From Pantoea agglomerans NBRC 102470 (GTDB taxonomy: Bacteria > Pseudomonadota > Gammaproteobacteria > Enterobacterales > Enterobacteriaceae): a DNA stretch of 64,000 nt. The notes under the pieces were generated by a model that was not told the DNA's origin, searched no databases, and was given only the letters and a program-made list of their open reading frames with translations. The DNA lies in the NCBI RefSeq assembly GCF_001598475.1, contig NZ_BCZA01000004.1, forward strand, positions 372,001-436,000, in the 5' to 3' direction. The position numbers and the translations under genes were made by a program. Of the stretch, positions 43,066 through 54,400 are shown piece by piece (positions within the stretch are counted from its first letter, which is position 1; each line of letters opens with the position of its first letter).

Positions 43066-44736
43066 TCAGGATGCAGGGATTTTCAGGTTCTGCCCCAACA
43101 TGACGTTGGTCGATTTCAGATTATTGGTCTGCATTATCGCTTTCGGGCTGACGCCATAATGTGCGGCAATGCCGGTCAGTGAATCCCCCACAACCACTTT
43201 ATGACGCACAACGCCGCGTGGTGCGGCGCGCGTGGTGCGGCTGGCGGCCGCACTGGCCGGCACTTTCAACCGCTGTCCGACCCATACCACATCCCGCTTC
43301 AGGGTGTTCATTTCACGCAGGGTCGCCATGCTGACGCCATACTTCGCGGCAATCCCGGAAAGTGTCTCACCGCGCGTTACCGTATGGCGCTGAGTTACGC
43401 CGGTATATTGCGTCACCCCGGTCGCCGGGTTGCTGGCGACGTTAACCGCTGGCGACGAGCCCAGCGGCCGGTTTTCCTCCTTTGGGATGGATTGCAGCGG
43501 GTGCGCCAGGAAATAAGTGCGCAGACCTTTATAGATCGACTGCGCAATCTTATCCTGGTGTGCGCTACTGCCAAGCAGTCGCTCCTCCGAGGAATTACTG
43601 ATAAAGCCGGTTTCCACCAGCAAAGAAGGAATATCGGGTGAACGCAGCACGCCAAGACTGGCATGCTCAGGCAGACGTTTATGCAGCGACGTCACGCTAC
43701 GCATCTGCTGCAACACTTTCTGGGCGATGTCATAACCGACCCGCTGCGAGTGACCGAATTGCAGGTCAAGTACTGCCTGGCTGAGGTAGGGGTCGGCCTG
43801 ACTGTTAGCCAGCAGGTCACCTGCGCCGCCCAGCAGCTCAGACTGTTTCTCTTTCTGCTCCAGCCAGTTAGCCATCTCGTTATTGGCCCGGCGGTTTGAT
43901 AATACCCAGACCGATGCACCGGTCGCCGCATGGCTCGGCGCGGCGTCAGCATGAATTGAAACCAGCACGTTGGCGTTGGCTTTACGCGCCACGTCGGAGC
44001 GGCCCATAACCGAGATAAAATAGTCGCCATCACGTGTCAGGACGCCTTTAAACATCGGATCGTTATTCAGCAACACCCGCAGTTTACGTGCAATTGCGAT
44101 TGTGACGTTCTTCTCTTTCAGTCCGCGCTGCCCGATAGCGCCGGGATCCTGACCGCCATGTCCGGCATCAATCGCCACAATCACGGTATCGTTCTGGCTG
44201 ACGGCCCGGCCAGGACTCACGGTGCTGGCTGTGCTGGTCACGGACGTCACCGGATTCGAATTAAAGGGGTTCGCCGCTGCGGCACTCTGGGTGGGCACGC
44301 GCGTCGGGGCCGTTACCGGCGCAGGCACACTGCGCGTAACAGCAGGCGGCTTACCGGTAATGGTGAAGACCACGCTGTAGCTGTTGCCATTGCGCTGGGT
44401 GACCGCCCGGGTTTTACCCGCCTGCGTCAGCTCAAACACCAGCCGCACGCTCTGTTTATCTTTCGGGGTGCTGGTGCGAATTCGCTTTACGATGTTTTCG
44501 CCGCTGAAATTTAACGGCAGCCCCTGAACCACGCCGCTCTGGCGCACATCAAGCACCACACGGTCAGGATTGCGCAGCGGGAAGAAGCCATAGACAGGTT
44601 GTCCGGCAAAGTTCAGGGTGATGGTTGCCTGGCTGTCGCCATTGGCGACTTTGATATCCGACAGGGTGGCAGCAAACAGGGGTGTACAGACCAGCAGCAA
44701 CAGTGTCACCAGCGCTATTTTCATCCGTGACATCAT
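43066..44736 (-). CDS. amiB: N-acetylmuramoyl-L-alanine amidase AmiB with two LysM domains
   Basis: 556-residue periplasmic amidase that cleaves septal peptidoglycan during cell separation, normally activated by EnvC. Signal peptide (1-22), AMIN domain (about 25-130), linker, then the zinc amidase_3 domain (about 185-415) with [21 protein letters not shown] and LVETGFISN carrying zinc ligands and the catalytic Glu. Two C-terminal LysM repeats follow (about 450-495 and 510-555). E. coli AmiB has 445 residues and one LysM as I recall, so this protein is longer. Its start overlaps the tsaE stop by 4 bp. Confidence 0.96.
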   Translation of the reverse strand: MMSRMKIALVTLLLLVCTPLFAATLSDIKVANGDSQATITLNFAGQPVYGFFPLRNPDRVVLDVRQSGVVQGLPLNFSGENIVKRIRTSTPKDKQSVRLVFELTQAGKTRAVTQRNGNSYSVVFTITGKPPAVTRSVPAPVTAPTRVPTQSAAAANPFNSNPVTSVTSTASTVSPGRAVSQNDTVIVAIDAGHGGQDPGAIGQRGLKEKNVTIAIARKLRVLLNNDPMFKGVLTRDGDYFISVMGRSDVARKANANVLVSIHADAAPSHAATGASVWVLSNRRANNEMANWLEQKEKQSELLGGAGDLLANSQADPYLSQAVLDLQFGHSQRVGYDIAQKVLQQMRSVTSLHKRLPEHASLGVLRSPDIPSLLVETGFISNSSEERLLGSSAHQDKIAQSIYKGLRTYFLAHPLQSIPKEENRPLGSSPAVNVASNPATGVTQYTGVTQRHTVTRGETLSGIAAKYGVSMATLREMNTLKRDVVWVGQRLKVPASAAASRTTRAAPRGVVRHKVVVGDSLTGIAAHYGVSPKAIMQTNNLKSTNVMLGQNLKIPAS

Positions 44737-45209
44737 GCCTGATCCCTGCCCTGACCAAATTGTTCAAGCCATTGCTGGCCCGACGAGGATTGTGCCGTCA
44801 GTTCCGCTTCACGCGCCTCACCCACGTAACGCAGCGTTAGCGTGAGATCGGGCGGCGGCAGAAAACCGGCGCCCTGCTGCGGCCATTCAACCAGGCAGAT
44901 AGCATCGCCGCTGAAATAGTCGCGGATGCCCATGAATTCAAGCTCTTCAGGATCGGCAAGACGATAGAGGTCGAAGTGATAAAGTGTACGGTCGTCCAGC
45001 GTGTAAGGCTCAACCAGGGTGTAAGTAGGGCTTTTGACGTTGCCCTGATGGCCCAGCGCCTGCAGAAAGCCGCGGCTGAAGGTGGTTTTACCCGCCCCCA
45101 GATCGCCATAGAGATAAATCACTGCCGCGCTGCCACAGGCGCGCGCCAGCTGAGCGCCCAAACTGAGCGTAGCCGCCTCATCGGGCAAAGAGATAACACA
45201 GGTCTTCAT
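44733..45209 (-). CDS. tsaE: tRNA threonylcarbamoyladenosine biosynthesis ATPase TsaE
   Basis: 158-residue ATPase needed with TsaB, TsaC and TsaD for t6A37 modification of ANN-decoding tRNAs; essential in E. coli. The P-loop GDLGAGKTT is at residues 35-43, followed by [11 protein letters not shown] and HFDLYRL, both conserved. Overlaps by 4 bp at both ends (nnr upstream, amiB downstream) show tight coupling. Confidence 0.97.
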   Translation of the reverse strand: MKTCVISLPDEAATLSLGAQLARACGSAAVIYLYGDLGAGKTTFSRGFLQALGHQGNVKSPTYTLVEPYTLDDRTLYHFDLYRLADPEELEFMGIRDYFSGDAICLVEWPQQGAGFLPPPDLTLTLRYVGEAREAELTAQSSSGQQWLEQFGQGRDQA

Positions 45210-46726
45210 GCTTCTTTATTCATCTCAGGATTAACAAACTGCCACAGCAGATCCAATAAATCAGTTGCCAGCATACCGCGCGTACCACGTTCCGCAGCGA
45301 CCGCATCGGCCGCGGCACCATGTGCAACGCAGCCGGCGCAGGCCGCATCAAACAGCGTCAGTTTCTGGCCCACCAGCGAGGCGATGATTCCACTCAGGAG
45401 ATCGCCCATACCGCCGGAGGCCATACCGGCATTGCCCACGTCAGCAAAGGCCATTTCACCCTGCTCGCTGGCAATCAGCGTACCGGCACCTTTCAGTACC
45501 ACTACGCCGCCATAACGCTGCGCCAATGTCTGCGCTGCATGTAAGCGGTCACTCTCAATTTCACTGGTCTCGGTATTCAGCAAACGCGCCGCTTCACCAG
45601 GATGCGGCGTAATAATGCGATTCTGACGTTTCTCCGCACTGATTGCCAGCAGGTTAAGTGCATCCGCGTCCCAAAGCATCGGCTTTTCACTGCTCGCTAC
45701 CCGCTTCAGCGCCCGCTTTCCCCAGTCGCGCTGACCCAGACCGGGCCCTATCGCAATGACATCGGCCCACTCCAGCGCCTCCGTCAGGCGCTCATCGGTC
45801 AGTTCATCGACCATAATTTCGGGCCGGGCGGTCAGGATCGGAATAATATTATCTTTGTGAGTAAGTACTCGCACCAACCCACTACCGCTGCGCAACGCCG
45901 CTTCGGCCGTCATCCGTACCGCGCCAGCGGTACCGGCATCGCCCCCCACTACCAGCAGCCGGCCATGACTGCCCTTGTGCGAGGTTGGTTTGCGCGGCTT
46001 GAGCCAGCGGGTTAATGCGCTGGCATCATAACGCGCGATGGGAGCCCCTTCGCCCGCCAGAAAAGCGGCCAGGCCGAGATCGGCATAGTAAAGCTCTCCA
46101 ATGTAATCTCGCGCTTTGCCAGTGATCTGGCCCGGTTTAAGAGCGACCACACTCAGCGTATGGCTGGCATTAATTACCTCACCGGGCGCGGTGCCATTGC
46201 GGGCTGATAAGCCGGAAGGCATATCAATGGCAAGTTTCGGCGCCGCATGGGCGTTCGCCTGCTGGATCAGCGTGGCATAGGGTTCTTCGGGCGCACGATG
46301 ACTTCCGGTTCCCAGCAGCGCATCCACAATCACATCGATCTGCTCTGGCCAGACCGCATCGGCCGCATGAATTTCACCGCCCGCATCCAGCCACGCGTCA
46401 CGTGCACGCTGCGCCTCTTCAGGCAACGCTTTTTTACTTTCGCACGCCAGCAGCGTAACGGTTTTGCCCGCCGCCTGTCCCAGTCGCGCCAGCACATAAC
46501 CATCGCCACCGTTGTTGCCGTGACCACACAGAATCAGCCAGTGGCTGGCCTCTGGCCAGTGCGCAGTCAGATGCTCGTAAGCGGCCTGTCCGGCACGCAG
46601 CATCAGCTCATACAGCGTAATGCCGAGCGCGTCGGCCCCCTGTTGCTCAAGCCGGGCCACAGCCTGCGCAGGCCAGACAGAATATGGTAAACTGCGGCTG
46701 TTTTTCTTCGAATCCTGGTTACTCAT
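45206..46726 (-). CDS. nnr: bifunctional NAD(P)H-hydrate epimerase / ADP-dependent dehydratase
   Basis: 506-residue repair enzyme (YjeF). It epimerises and dehydrates the damaged cofactors NADHX and NADPHX back to NAD(P)H. The N-terminal epimerase domain (about 1-225) has [15 protein letters not shown]; the C-terminal ribokinase-like domain has [30 protein letters not shown] and [16 protein letters not shown]. It heads nnr-tsaE-amiB-mutL-miaA-hfq-hflX-hflK-hflC. Its ATG shares two bases with the divergent queG ATG, so its promoter must lie inside queG. Confidence 0.97.
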   Translation of the reverse strand: MSNQDSKKNSRSLPYSVWPAQAVARLEQQGADALGITLYELMLRAGQAAYEHLTAHWPEASHWLILCGHGNNGGDGYVLARLGQAAGKTVTLLACESKKALPEEAQRARDAWLDAGGEIHAADAVWPEQIDVIVDALLGTGSHRAPEEPYATLIQQANAHAAPKLAIDMPSGLSARNGTAPGEVINASHTLSVVALKPGQITGKARDYIGELYYADLGLAAFLAGEGAPIARYDASALTRWLKPRKPTSHKGSHGRLLVVGGDAGTAGAVRMTAEAALRSGSGLVRVLTHKDNIIPILTARPEIMVDELTDERLTEALEWADVIAIGPGLGQRDWGKRALKRVASSEKPMLWDADALNLLAISAEKRQNRIITPHPGEAARLLNTETSEIESDRLHAAQTLAQRYGGVVVLKGAGTLIASEQGEMAFADVGNAGMASGGMGDLLSGIIASLVGQKLTLFDAACAGCVAHGAAADAVAAERGTRGMLATDLLDLLWQFVNPEMNKEA

Positions 46727-47864
46727 GTCATACCCTCTCGATCTTCATCAATTCGCACAACAGATTAAACAGTGGGGATTGGATCTCGGCTTTCAGCAGG
46801 TCGGCATCACCGATACCGATCTCAGTGCGGAAGAACCGCGCCTGCAGGCGTGGCTGGATAAGCAGTATCATGGCGAGATGGAGTGGATGGCGCGACACGG
46901 CATGATGCGGGCGCGTCCTCATGAACTGCTGCCCGGCACGCTGCGCGTTATCAGCGTTCGCATGAACTACCTTCCGGCCAAAGCCGCCTTTGCCAGCACG
47001 TTGAAAAATCCCCAGCTGGGCTATGTCAGCCGTTATGCATTAGGTCGTGATTACCACAAAGTATTGCGCAATCGACTGAAAAAGCTCGGAGAAATGATCC
47101 AGCAGCATTGTGGCGAGCTTAATTTTCGCCCGTTTGTGGATTCGGCCCCGCTGCTTGAGCGGCCGCTGGCGGCCAAAGCGGGACTCGGCTGGACCGGCAA
47201 ACATTCGCTGATACTGAATCGGGAAGCAGGCTCATGGTTTTTCCTCGGCGAACTGCTGATCGATATTCCGCTGCCGGTAGATACACCGCAGCAGGAGCAG
47301 TGTGGCCGCTGTGTCGCCTGCATGACCATCTGCCCCACCAGCGCGATCGTTGAGCCCTACGTCGTGGATGCCAGGCGCTGTATTTCCTATCTCACCATTG
47401 AGCTGGAAGGCGCGATCCCGGAAGAATTTCGCCCGCTGATGGGCAACCGGATATATGGCTGTGATGACTGCCAGCTGATCTGTCCGTGGAATCGCTATGG
47501 ACAACTCAGTGACGAAAGCGACTTTTCACCGCGAGCGGCGCTACACGCCCCTGAGCTGATCGATCTGTTTCAATGGGATGAAGCGAAGTTTTTACGCATC
47601 ACTGAAGGCTCAGCGATTCGCCGCATTGGTCATTTACGCTGGCTGCGTAATATTGCAGTGGCGCTGGGTAACGCGCCCTGGTCGCCCGAAATCGTTCAGG
47701 TACTGGAACAACGACTCGGTGAAAGTGACCTGCTGGATGAACATATTCTGTGGGCAATCACGCAGCAGCAGCAGAAACGCGAGCAACTCGTGGTTGAAGT
47801 GCAACCTGCCCAGCAGAAGCGCCTGGTTCGTGCAGTAGAGAAGGGTTTACCGCGTGATGCGTGA
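46725..47864 (+). CDS. queG: epoxyqueuosine reductase
   Basis: 379-residue cobalamin- and Fe-S-dependent enzyme that makes the last step of queuosine synthesis in tRNA. The start at 46725 gives [18 protein letters not shown] and the exact E. coli length; the frame extends 35 codons further upstream into nnr without family support. Two [4Fe-4S] sites are visible: Cys193, 196, 199 and 203 in CGRCVACMTICP with Cys253, and Cys246 and 249 (GCDDCQLICPW) with Cys203, in ferredoxin style. The ribosome site lies within the nnr coding DNA. The next DNA downstream is the datA-like region. Confidence 0.97.
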   Translation: MSYPLDLHQFAQQIKQWGLDLGFQQVGITDTDLSAEEPRLQAWLDKQYHGEMEWMARHGMMRARPHELLPGTLRVISVRMNYLPAKAAFASTLKNPQLGYVSRYALGRDYHKVLRNRLKKLGEMIQQHCGELNFRPFVDSAPLLERPLAAKAGLGWTGKHSLILNREAGSWFFLGELLIDIPLPVDTPQQEQCGRCVACMTICPTSAIVEPYVVDARRCISYLTIELEGAIPEEFRPLMGNRIYGCDDCQLICPWNRYGQLSDESDFSPRAALHAPELIDLFQWDEAKFLRITEGSAIRRIGHLRWLRNIAVALGNAPWSPEIVQVLEQRLGESDLLDEHILWAITQQQQKREQLVVEVQPAQQKRLVRAVEKGLPRDA

Positions 47865-48214
47865 TTGAACAGCTTGATCGCGAATTATCGTTTTCCACAT
47901 GCTGTGAATAAAAATAAAAAGCTGTTGTCATTCAACTGCAACAACGCTGATTTTGCTGTTAAATAACAAATTGAAATATTTTCATAATGATAAATATCAA
48001 CAACTTATATAAAAGTTGTGTTTATTTAATAATGAGGCTATCGCTTCGGTTAACCTGCAAGGTTGTGGATAACTCTGTTCAAAAGCCATTTACAGATCGC
48101 CGTAACAGGCGCAGATGATGGGGTGCAGTGCTGTGGATAACCTTCATGAAACAATCAAAATCACGCGACGTAAAACAGTCGGCTAACGGACTGAAATGAG
48201 GGTGATGTTAAATC
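47865..48214. other. datA: datA-like DnaA-titration locus: four DnaA boxes and an IHF site
   Basis: A 350-bp gene-free, AT-rich stretch between queG and the tRNA-Gly genes. It contains four matches to the DnaA-box consensus TTWTNCACA: TTTTCCACA (47891-47899, plus), TTATTCACA (47903-47911, minus), TTATCCACA (48064-48072, minus) and TTATCCACA (48132-48140, minus). Between the second and third is a perfect IHF consensus WATCAANNNNTTR (TATCAACAACTTA, 47995-48007). E. coli datA lies in exactly this gap at 94.7 min and also has DnaA boxes flanking an IHF site; there it promotes hydrolysis of DnaA-ATP. No ORF is supported here. Confidence 0.82.
47995..48007. promoter_or_regulatory. IHF binding site in datA-like locus
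   Basis: TATCAACAACTTA matches WATCAANNNNTTR at every defined position and sits midway between the two DnaA-box pairs, in strongly AT-rich DNA. Confidence 0.7.
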
Positions 48215-48290
<76 letters not shown>

Positions 48291-48314
48291 ATAGAAGGGC
48301 ACTACTAAAAAAAC

Positions 48315-48390
<76 letters not shown>

Positions 48391-48418
48391 AAAGAGGGTA
48401 CTGCTTACATTTTAAAAC

Positions 48419-48494
<76 letters not shown>

Positions 48495-48536
48495 GCCTTG
48501 TACCGTTAATAAATTCTTCACCGGTACGGGGTGCGC

Positions 48537-48564
48537 ATTATACGAGAAATCGTTGCTGCTGCAA
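48537..48564 (-). promoter_or_regulatory. promoter of the tRNA-Gly operon
   Basis: On the minus strand TTGCAG, 16 bp, TATAAT, followed by a GCGCACC discriminator. A G+C-rich discriminator of this kind is typical of stringently controlled stable-RNA promoters. The upstream AGCGAAAATTTTTGC is AT-rich and could act as an UP element. Confidence 0.88.
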
Positions 48565-48648
48565 GCGTCTGAAAGCAAAAATTTTCGCTTTCAGCGCGTT
48601 TGCTGATTAAATCAGCAACCTGGTGATTTCATGCGCACCCGTCGCCGA

Positions 48649-49197
48649 TTAAAGCTGCAAAAAGTGTTCGCGGTAGTACGCCAGCTCCGCCACGGACTCA
48701 CGGATATCATCCAGAGCCTGGTGCGTCCCCCCTTTTTTGAAGCCAGGAAGGATATCGGGTTTCCAGCGACGAGCCAGCTCTTTCAGGGTACTGACATCCA
48801 GATAACGATAGTGGAAGTACGCTTCCAGCTCAGGCATATACTTAAACAGGAAACGACGATCCTGCCCGATGCTGTTGCCGCAGATAGGCGAGGTGTTCGC
48901 CGGAACCCACTGTTTCAGGAACTCAATGGTCGCCAGCTCTGCTGCACGATCGTCAATCTGACTCTCCTTCACCCGCGCAACCAGACCGCTGTTGGTGTGG
49001 GTGCGGACATTCCACTCATCCATCAGCGCCAGCTGCGCATCAGACTGATGAACGGCCATGACCGGCCCTTCCGCCAGAATGTTCAGGTTGGCGTCAGTCA
49101 CCAGGGTCGCAATTTCAATAATGCGATCGTGCGTCGGATCAAGTCCGGTCATCTCAAGATCAATCCAGATCAGATTCTGTTCATTTCCAGTAGCCAT
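48649..49197 (-). CDS. orn: oligoribonuclease
   Basis: 182-residue DEDDh exonuclease that degrades 2-5-nt RNAs to mononucleotides; essential in E. coli. The start at 49197 ([11 protein letters not shown]) follows CAGGAAACAGC; an ATG 10 codons upstream is less well placed. Catalytic motifs: [24 protein letters not shown], and [11 protein letters not shown]. It is the next gene upstream of the tRNA-Gly operon and divergent from rsgA, as in E. coli. Confidence 0.98.
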   Translation of the reverse strand: MATGNEQNLIWIDLEMTGLDPTHDRIIEIATLVTDANLNILAEGPVMAVHQSDAQLALMDEWNVRTHTNSGLVARVKESQIDDRAAELATIEFLKQWVPANTSPICGNSIGQDRRFLFKYMPELEAYFHYRYLDVSTLKELARRWKPDILPGFKKGGTHQALDDIRESVAELAYYREHFLQL

Positions 49198-49298
49198 GCT
49201 GTTTCCTGCGGTTGCTGTAGTCGTCATTTACGATGAATAAGGTGTATCATAGACGTTTTGCCCAGCCGGGCGAAATCTGGCTAACGCTGTGAGGGTGA

Positions 49299-50348
49299 GT
49301 GAGTAAAAATAAACTGTCGAAGGGCCAACAACGCCGCGTAAGCGCTAACCATGATCGCCGTCTCAACCAACGCAGAGAGCGTCCGGAAGCGGATGACAAC
49401 CTGTTTGGTGAAGCTGCAGATGGGGTCGTTGTCAGCCGTTTTGGCATGCACGCTGATGTTGAGGATAGCGCAGGCGTCGCCCACCGCTGCAATATCCGCC
49501 GTACCATTCGTTCGCTGGTCACCGGCGACCGGGTGCTGTGGCGTCCGGCAACCAGCGGCAACAAAGGTATTGTTGAAGCGGTGCATGAGCGCACCAGCGT
49601 ATTAACCCGCCCCGATTTTTACGACGGCGTGAAGCCGATGGCTGCGAATATCGACCAGATCATCGTCGTCTCCGCAATCCTGCCTGAACTGTCGTTAAAC
49701 ATCATCGACCGCTATCTGGTTGCCAGCGAAACGCTGGATATTGAACCGTTGCTGGTACTGAACAAAACCGATCTGCTGGATGACAAGGCGCGCGCCTTTG
49801 TCGATAAGCAGATGGATATCTATCGCAATATTGGCTATCGCGTGGTCATGGTCTCCAGCCGGGCGAAAAACGGCATGGACGACCTGAAAGCGGCACTGAC
49901 CGACCGCATCAGTATCTTTGCCGGTCAGTCTGGCGTCGGCAAATCGAGTCTGCTGAATGCCCTGCTCGGCTTCGACAAAGAAGAGCAGGTCGCTATTCTG
50001 ACTAACGAGGTTTCGGATGGCTCAGGCTTAGGCCAGCACACCACCACCGCATCGCGCCTTTATCACTTCCCGGACGGCGGCGATGTGATCGATTCACCTG
50101 GCGTGCGTGAGTTCGGTTTATGGCATCTTGAGCCGGAACAAATTACCCGCGGATTTGTCGAATTCCGCGCATTCCTTGGCGATTGCAAATTCCGCGATTG
50201 TAAACACGGCAGCGATCCCGGCTGTGCCATTCGCGAAGCGGTCGAACAGGGCAAAATCAACAGGTCCCGTTTTGATAACTACCACCGTATCCTGGAGAGC
50301 ATGGCGCAGGTAAAAACGCGTAAAAATTTCCCTGATGGTGAAAGTTAA
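49299..50348 (+). CDS. rsgA: small ribosomal subunit biogenesis GTPase RsgA
   Basis: 349-residue circularly permuted GTPase that checks late 30S maturation. GTG start preceded by GTGAGGGTGA. Domain order: basic N-terminus ([14 protein letters not shown]), OB fold (about 40-115), permuted G domain with G4 NKTD before G1 GQSGVGKSS and G3 DSPG, then a zinc-binding C-terminus with [15 protein letters not shown] short insertion (FDKEEQ) after G1 is absent from my recall of E. coli RsgA. Confidence 0.98.
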   Translation: MSKNKLSKGQQRRVSANHDRRLNQRRERPEADDNLFGEAADGVVVSRFGMHADVEDSAGVAHRCNIRRTIRSLVTGDRVLWRPATSGNKGIVEAVHERTSVLTRPDFYDGVKPMAANIDQIIVVSAILPELSLNIIDRYLVASETLDIEPLLVLNKTDLLDDKARAFVDKQMDIYRNIGYRVVMVSSRAKNGMDDLKAALTDRISIFAGQSGVGKSSLLNALLGFDKEEQVAILTNEVSDGSGLGQHTTTASRLYHFPDGGDVIDSPGVREFGLWHLEPEQITRGFVEFRAFLGDCKFRDCKHGSDPGCAIREAVEQGKINRSRFDNYHRILESMAQVKTRKNFPDGES

Positions 50349-50519
50349 TCGGTATAACCGCGTCTGAACGGATAAGCCGGGGCATTTTGCGAGGTGCATT
50401 CCAGTCGCGCGTCCAGACCGTGCAGCGTGCCGGAATTCGGGTATAGTCGCCATCTGAACGGGGCGCTGCTACAATCCGCCCCCTTTTTTACAACGTCATA
50501 AAATAGCCAGGAGGCTAAG

Positions 50520-51419
50520 GTGTTTGATCGTTTAAAACTCGGCTTGAATCATATTCTCCCGAAGAAATGGCTGACTGAACTTGCCGGTTGGGGCGCCAGT
50601 CGCCGCGGTGGTTGGTTGACCAAACTGGTCATTGACATCTTTGTCTGGTTTTACAAAGTCGACATGGCGGAAGCGCGTAAGCCCGATACCGCCAGCTATC
50701 GCACCTTTAATGACTTTTTCGTTCGTCCGCTGAAAGACGATGCGCGTCCGGTGGATGCCGATGCCAATCTCATCGCCCTGCCCGCGGATGGCGCTATCAG
50801 CCAGCTCGGCCACATTGATGGCGATCAGATTTTCCAGGCTAAAGGTCATCACTACACCATTGACGCCCTGCTGGCAGGTGATGAGCGGATGGCGGCACAA
50901 TTTGTTGATGGCGAGTTCGTCACCACCTATCTGGCGCCCCGTGATTATCACCGCGTCCATATGCCGTGCAACGGCATCCTGCGTGAGATGATTTATGTGC
51001 CTGGCGACCTCTACTCCGTCAACCCGCTGACCGCGCGTAATATTCCCAACCTGTTCGCCCGTAACGAGCGCGTCATCTGCTACTTCGAAACCGATATCGG
51101 GCCGATGGTGCAGATCCTGGTGGGTGCCACCATTGTCGGCAGCATCGAAACCGTCTGGGCTGGCACCATCACGCCACCGCGTGAAGGCGTGATCAAGCGC
51201 TGGCACTATCCGGCAGCGGATGATGAAAGCGCCGTGGTGCTGTTGAAAGGCCAGGAAATGGGCCGCTTCAAGCTTGGCTCTACCGTCATCAATCTGTTCG
51301 CACCTGGCCGCGTCAAACTGGCTGAAAGCCTGGAAGCAGAAAGCAAAACCCGTCTGGGTCAACCGCTGGCGATTGCGCTGCCGGTCGCGACAGACATTTC
51401 CGACGTCATCGTCGATTAA
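50520..51419 (+). CDS. psd: phosphatidylserine decarboxylase proenzyme
   Basis: 299-residue inner-membrane-associated enzyme that makes phosphatidylethanolamine from phosphatidylserine. It self-cleaves at Gly-Ser to form a pyruvoyl group: the LGST motif sits at residues 252-255, with Ser254, and the triad partners Asp90 and His147 occupy the same positions as in E. coli. GTG start after AGGAGGCTAAG. It is shorter than E. coli Psd (322), lacking the acidic C-terminal tail. mscM begins 6 bp downstream, so the two form an operon. Confidence 0.98.
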   Translation: MFDRLKLGLNHILPKKWLTELAGWGASRRGGWLTKLVIDIFVWFYKVDMAEARKPDTASYRTFNDFFVRPLKDDARPVDADANLIALPADGAISQLGHIDGDQIFQAKGHHYTIDALLAGDERMAAQFVDGEFVTTYLAPRDYHRVHMPCNGILREMIYVPGDLYSVNPLTARNIPNLFARNERVICYFETDIGPMVQILVGATIVGSIETVWAGTITPPREGVIKRWHYPAADDESAVVLLKGQEMGRFKLGSTVINLFAPGRVKLAESLEAESKTRLGQPLAIALPVATDISDVIVD

Positions 51420-51424
51420 ATTGA

Positions 51425-54400
51425 GTGTCCTCTGTGCGTTCGATTCTCCTCCTGCTGCTGAGCCTGTGGCTCAGCAGCCCGGCCTTCGCGGCCAGCCTTC
51501 CTGATGCCAGCCAGCTCAAACAGCAGCTGGAAGAGATAAAATCGGCTAAAAGTTCACCCTCGCAGGCTGAACAGATCCAGACGATTGAAGCCGCCTTAAA
51601 CTTTCTCTCTGAACGCGATGAATCGCTGGAGCGCGCGGCGCAATATCAGCAGGTTATTGATGATTTTCCGCGTCTGGCGCGCGAACTGCGTCAGCAGATC
51701 GCCGCGCTGAGTGACAGCGGGAAAACCGTGCGCAACAACATGAGCAGCGCCGAGCTGGATCAGGAGATCCTGCAGGTCAGCAGCCAGCTGCTGGAAGAGG
51801 GGCGTCAGGCACGGCAGGAGCAGGATCGGGCGCGGGAAATCAGTGATTCGCTGTCGCAACTGCCGCAGCAGCAGACGGAAGCACGCCGGGCGATGACGGA
51901 GAGTGAACGCCGTTTGCAGAGCGTCAGCAGCAGTTCGCCACAGGGGCAGCTGCAGCTGGCGGCTCGCCAGGCGGAAAGCGCCACGAATAAAGCGCTGGTC
52001 GATGAACTTGAGCTGGCACAGCTCTCTGCCAACAACCGTCAGGAACTGGCGCGGATGCGGGCTGAAGCCCACCAGCGCAAAGCAACTCAGCTCGATAACT
52101 ATCTTCAGGCGCTGCGCAACCAGCTCAACGATCAGCGGCAACGTGAAGCCGAAGTCGCGCTGGCCCGCACCGAGCAACTGGCAGAAAACAGTGGCGATCT
52201 TCCGCCAGAGATCAGCGATCAGTTTCGGGTTAACCGCGAACTCTCGGTTGCCCTCAATCAGCAGGCGCAGCGCATGGATCTGGTGGCGTCGCAACAGCGA
52301 CTGGCCACTAACCAGATTATTCAGGTCCGTCAGGCGCTCTCTACCCTGCGTGAACAGTCGCAGTGGCTGGGTGCCTCTAATCTGCTGGGCGAAGCGCTAC
52401 GGGCGCAGGTCGCGCGTCTGCCGGAGATGCCCAAGTCGCAGCAGATTGATAATGAGATGGCACAGCTTCGCGTGCAGCGTCTCAATTATGAAGATCTGCT
52501 GGAGCGCCAGGAGGCGCTGCGCAAGGGACGGCAGGCCGATGGTCAGCCCTTCACCGCAGACCAGAAGCGTATTCTTGATGCGCAGCTACGCACTCAGAGG
52601 GAACTGCTCAATTCGCTGATCTCCGGCTGTGACACGCTGATTCTGGAGATCACCAAGCTTAAGGTTGGCAACACGCAGTTGCAGGATGCGCTGACGGAAG
52701 TCAAAGAGGCGACGCACCGCTATCTGTTCTGGACCGCCGACGTTAACCCGATTGGTTTGAGTTATCCGCTGGATCTGGCCAAAGATCTTTCCCGTCTGCT
52801 GTCGCTGGATACGCTGGGTCAGCTCGGCAAAGCGATGGCGATGATGTTTACCAGCCGCAACTCGGTGCTGCCGATTATTGGTGCGTTGCTGCTGGTCGGC
52901 TTCAGCATCAGTTCGCGCCGCCACTTCAATGCTTTCCTTGACCGTTCCGCCAGCAAAGTCGGCAAGGTCACGCAGGATCGTTTCCGCCTGACTATCCGTA
53001 CCCTGTTCTGGTCTATCCTGGTGGCGCTGCCGCTGCCGGTGTTATGGGGTGCGTTGGGTTATGGCCTGCAGAACGCCTGGCCCTACCCTATCGCCGTAGC
53101 GATTGGTGATGGCATTACCGCCACGCTGCCGCTGCTGTGGGCGTTTATGATCAGCGCTGCCTTTGCCCGTCCTAACGGCCTGTTCATTGTGCATTTCCGC
53201 TGGCCGCAAAACCGGGTGGCGCGCGCCATGCGCTACTACTCGCTGAGCATCGGATTAATTGTGCCGCTGATTATGTTGCTAATCGCCTTTGGTAATCTGG
53301 AAGATCGGCAGTTCTCCTCGTCGCTGGGTCGTCTCTGTTTCATCCTGATCTGCGGGGCAATCAGCATTGTGACCGTCAGCCTGAAGCGTTCCGGGATTCC
53401 GCTCTATCTCGATAAAGAGGGAAATGGCGAGAACATGGTGAACCGGATGCTGTGGAACCTGATGATCGCTATGCCGCTGATGGCTGCCCTCGCCTCCGCT
53501 GTGGGTTATCTGGCTACCGCGCAGGCGCTGCTGGCGCGACTGGAAACCTCTGTCGCCATCTGGTTCCTGCTGCTGGTTATCTATCACATTATCCGGCGCT
53601 GGATGCTGATTCAGCGTCGCCGTCTTGGCTTTGATCGCGCCCGTCAGCGTCGTGCCGATATGCTGGCTAACCGTGCGCGCAGTGAAGAAGAGAAGGAGCA
53701 AGGCTCTCTGAACACTGATGCGATTGAAATTGAAGAGCCGGTAATTGACCTGGATGCGATCAGTGCGCAGTCGCTGCGGCTGGTACGCTCTATCCTGATG
53801 CTTATCGCCCTGGTCTCCGTGATTGTGCTGTGGTCAGAAATCCATTCGGCCTTTGGCTTCCTGGAGAATATTCAGCTGTGGGACGTCAGTACCTCAGTAC
53901 AGGGCGTAGAGTCGATCCAGCCCATTACCCTGGGGTCGGTGCTGATCGCCATTCTGGTGTTTATTATCACCACCCAGCTGGTGCGCAATATGCCCGCGCT
54001 GCTTGAGCTGGCGCTGTTGCAGCATCTTAATCTGACGCCAGGTACGGGTTACGCCATCACCACACTGACCAAATATCTGCTGCTGTTGATTGGCGGGCTG
54101 ATTGGTTTCTCAATGATTGGTATTGAGTGGTCAAAGCTGCAGTGGCTGGTTGCCGCGCTGGGTGTGGGACTGGGGTTTGGTTTGCAGGAGATTTTTGCCA
54201 ACTTTATCTCAGGTCTGATTATCCTGTTCGAAAAGCCGATTCGTATCGGCGATACCGTGACGATCCGCGATCTGACCGGCAGTATCACGCGAATTAATAC
54301 CCGCGCGACCACTATTACCGACTGGGACCGCAAAGAGATCATCGTGCCGAACAAGGCCTTTATCACCGAGCAGTTTATTAACTGGTCGCTGTCCGATTCC

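Noticed and set aside
50430..50455. Sigma-E-like promoter for psd (GGAATT ... TCTGAA)
   Set aside because: psd is sigma-E controlled in E. coli, but the spacing here is about 2 bp too short and the -35 is imperfect.
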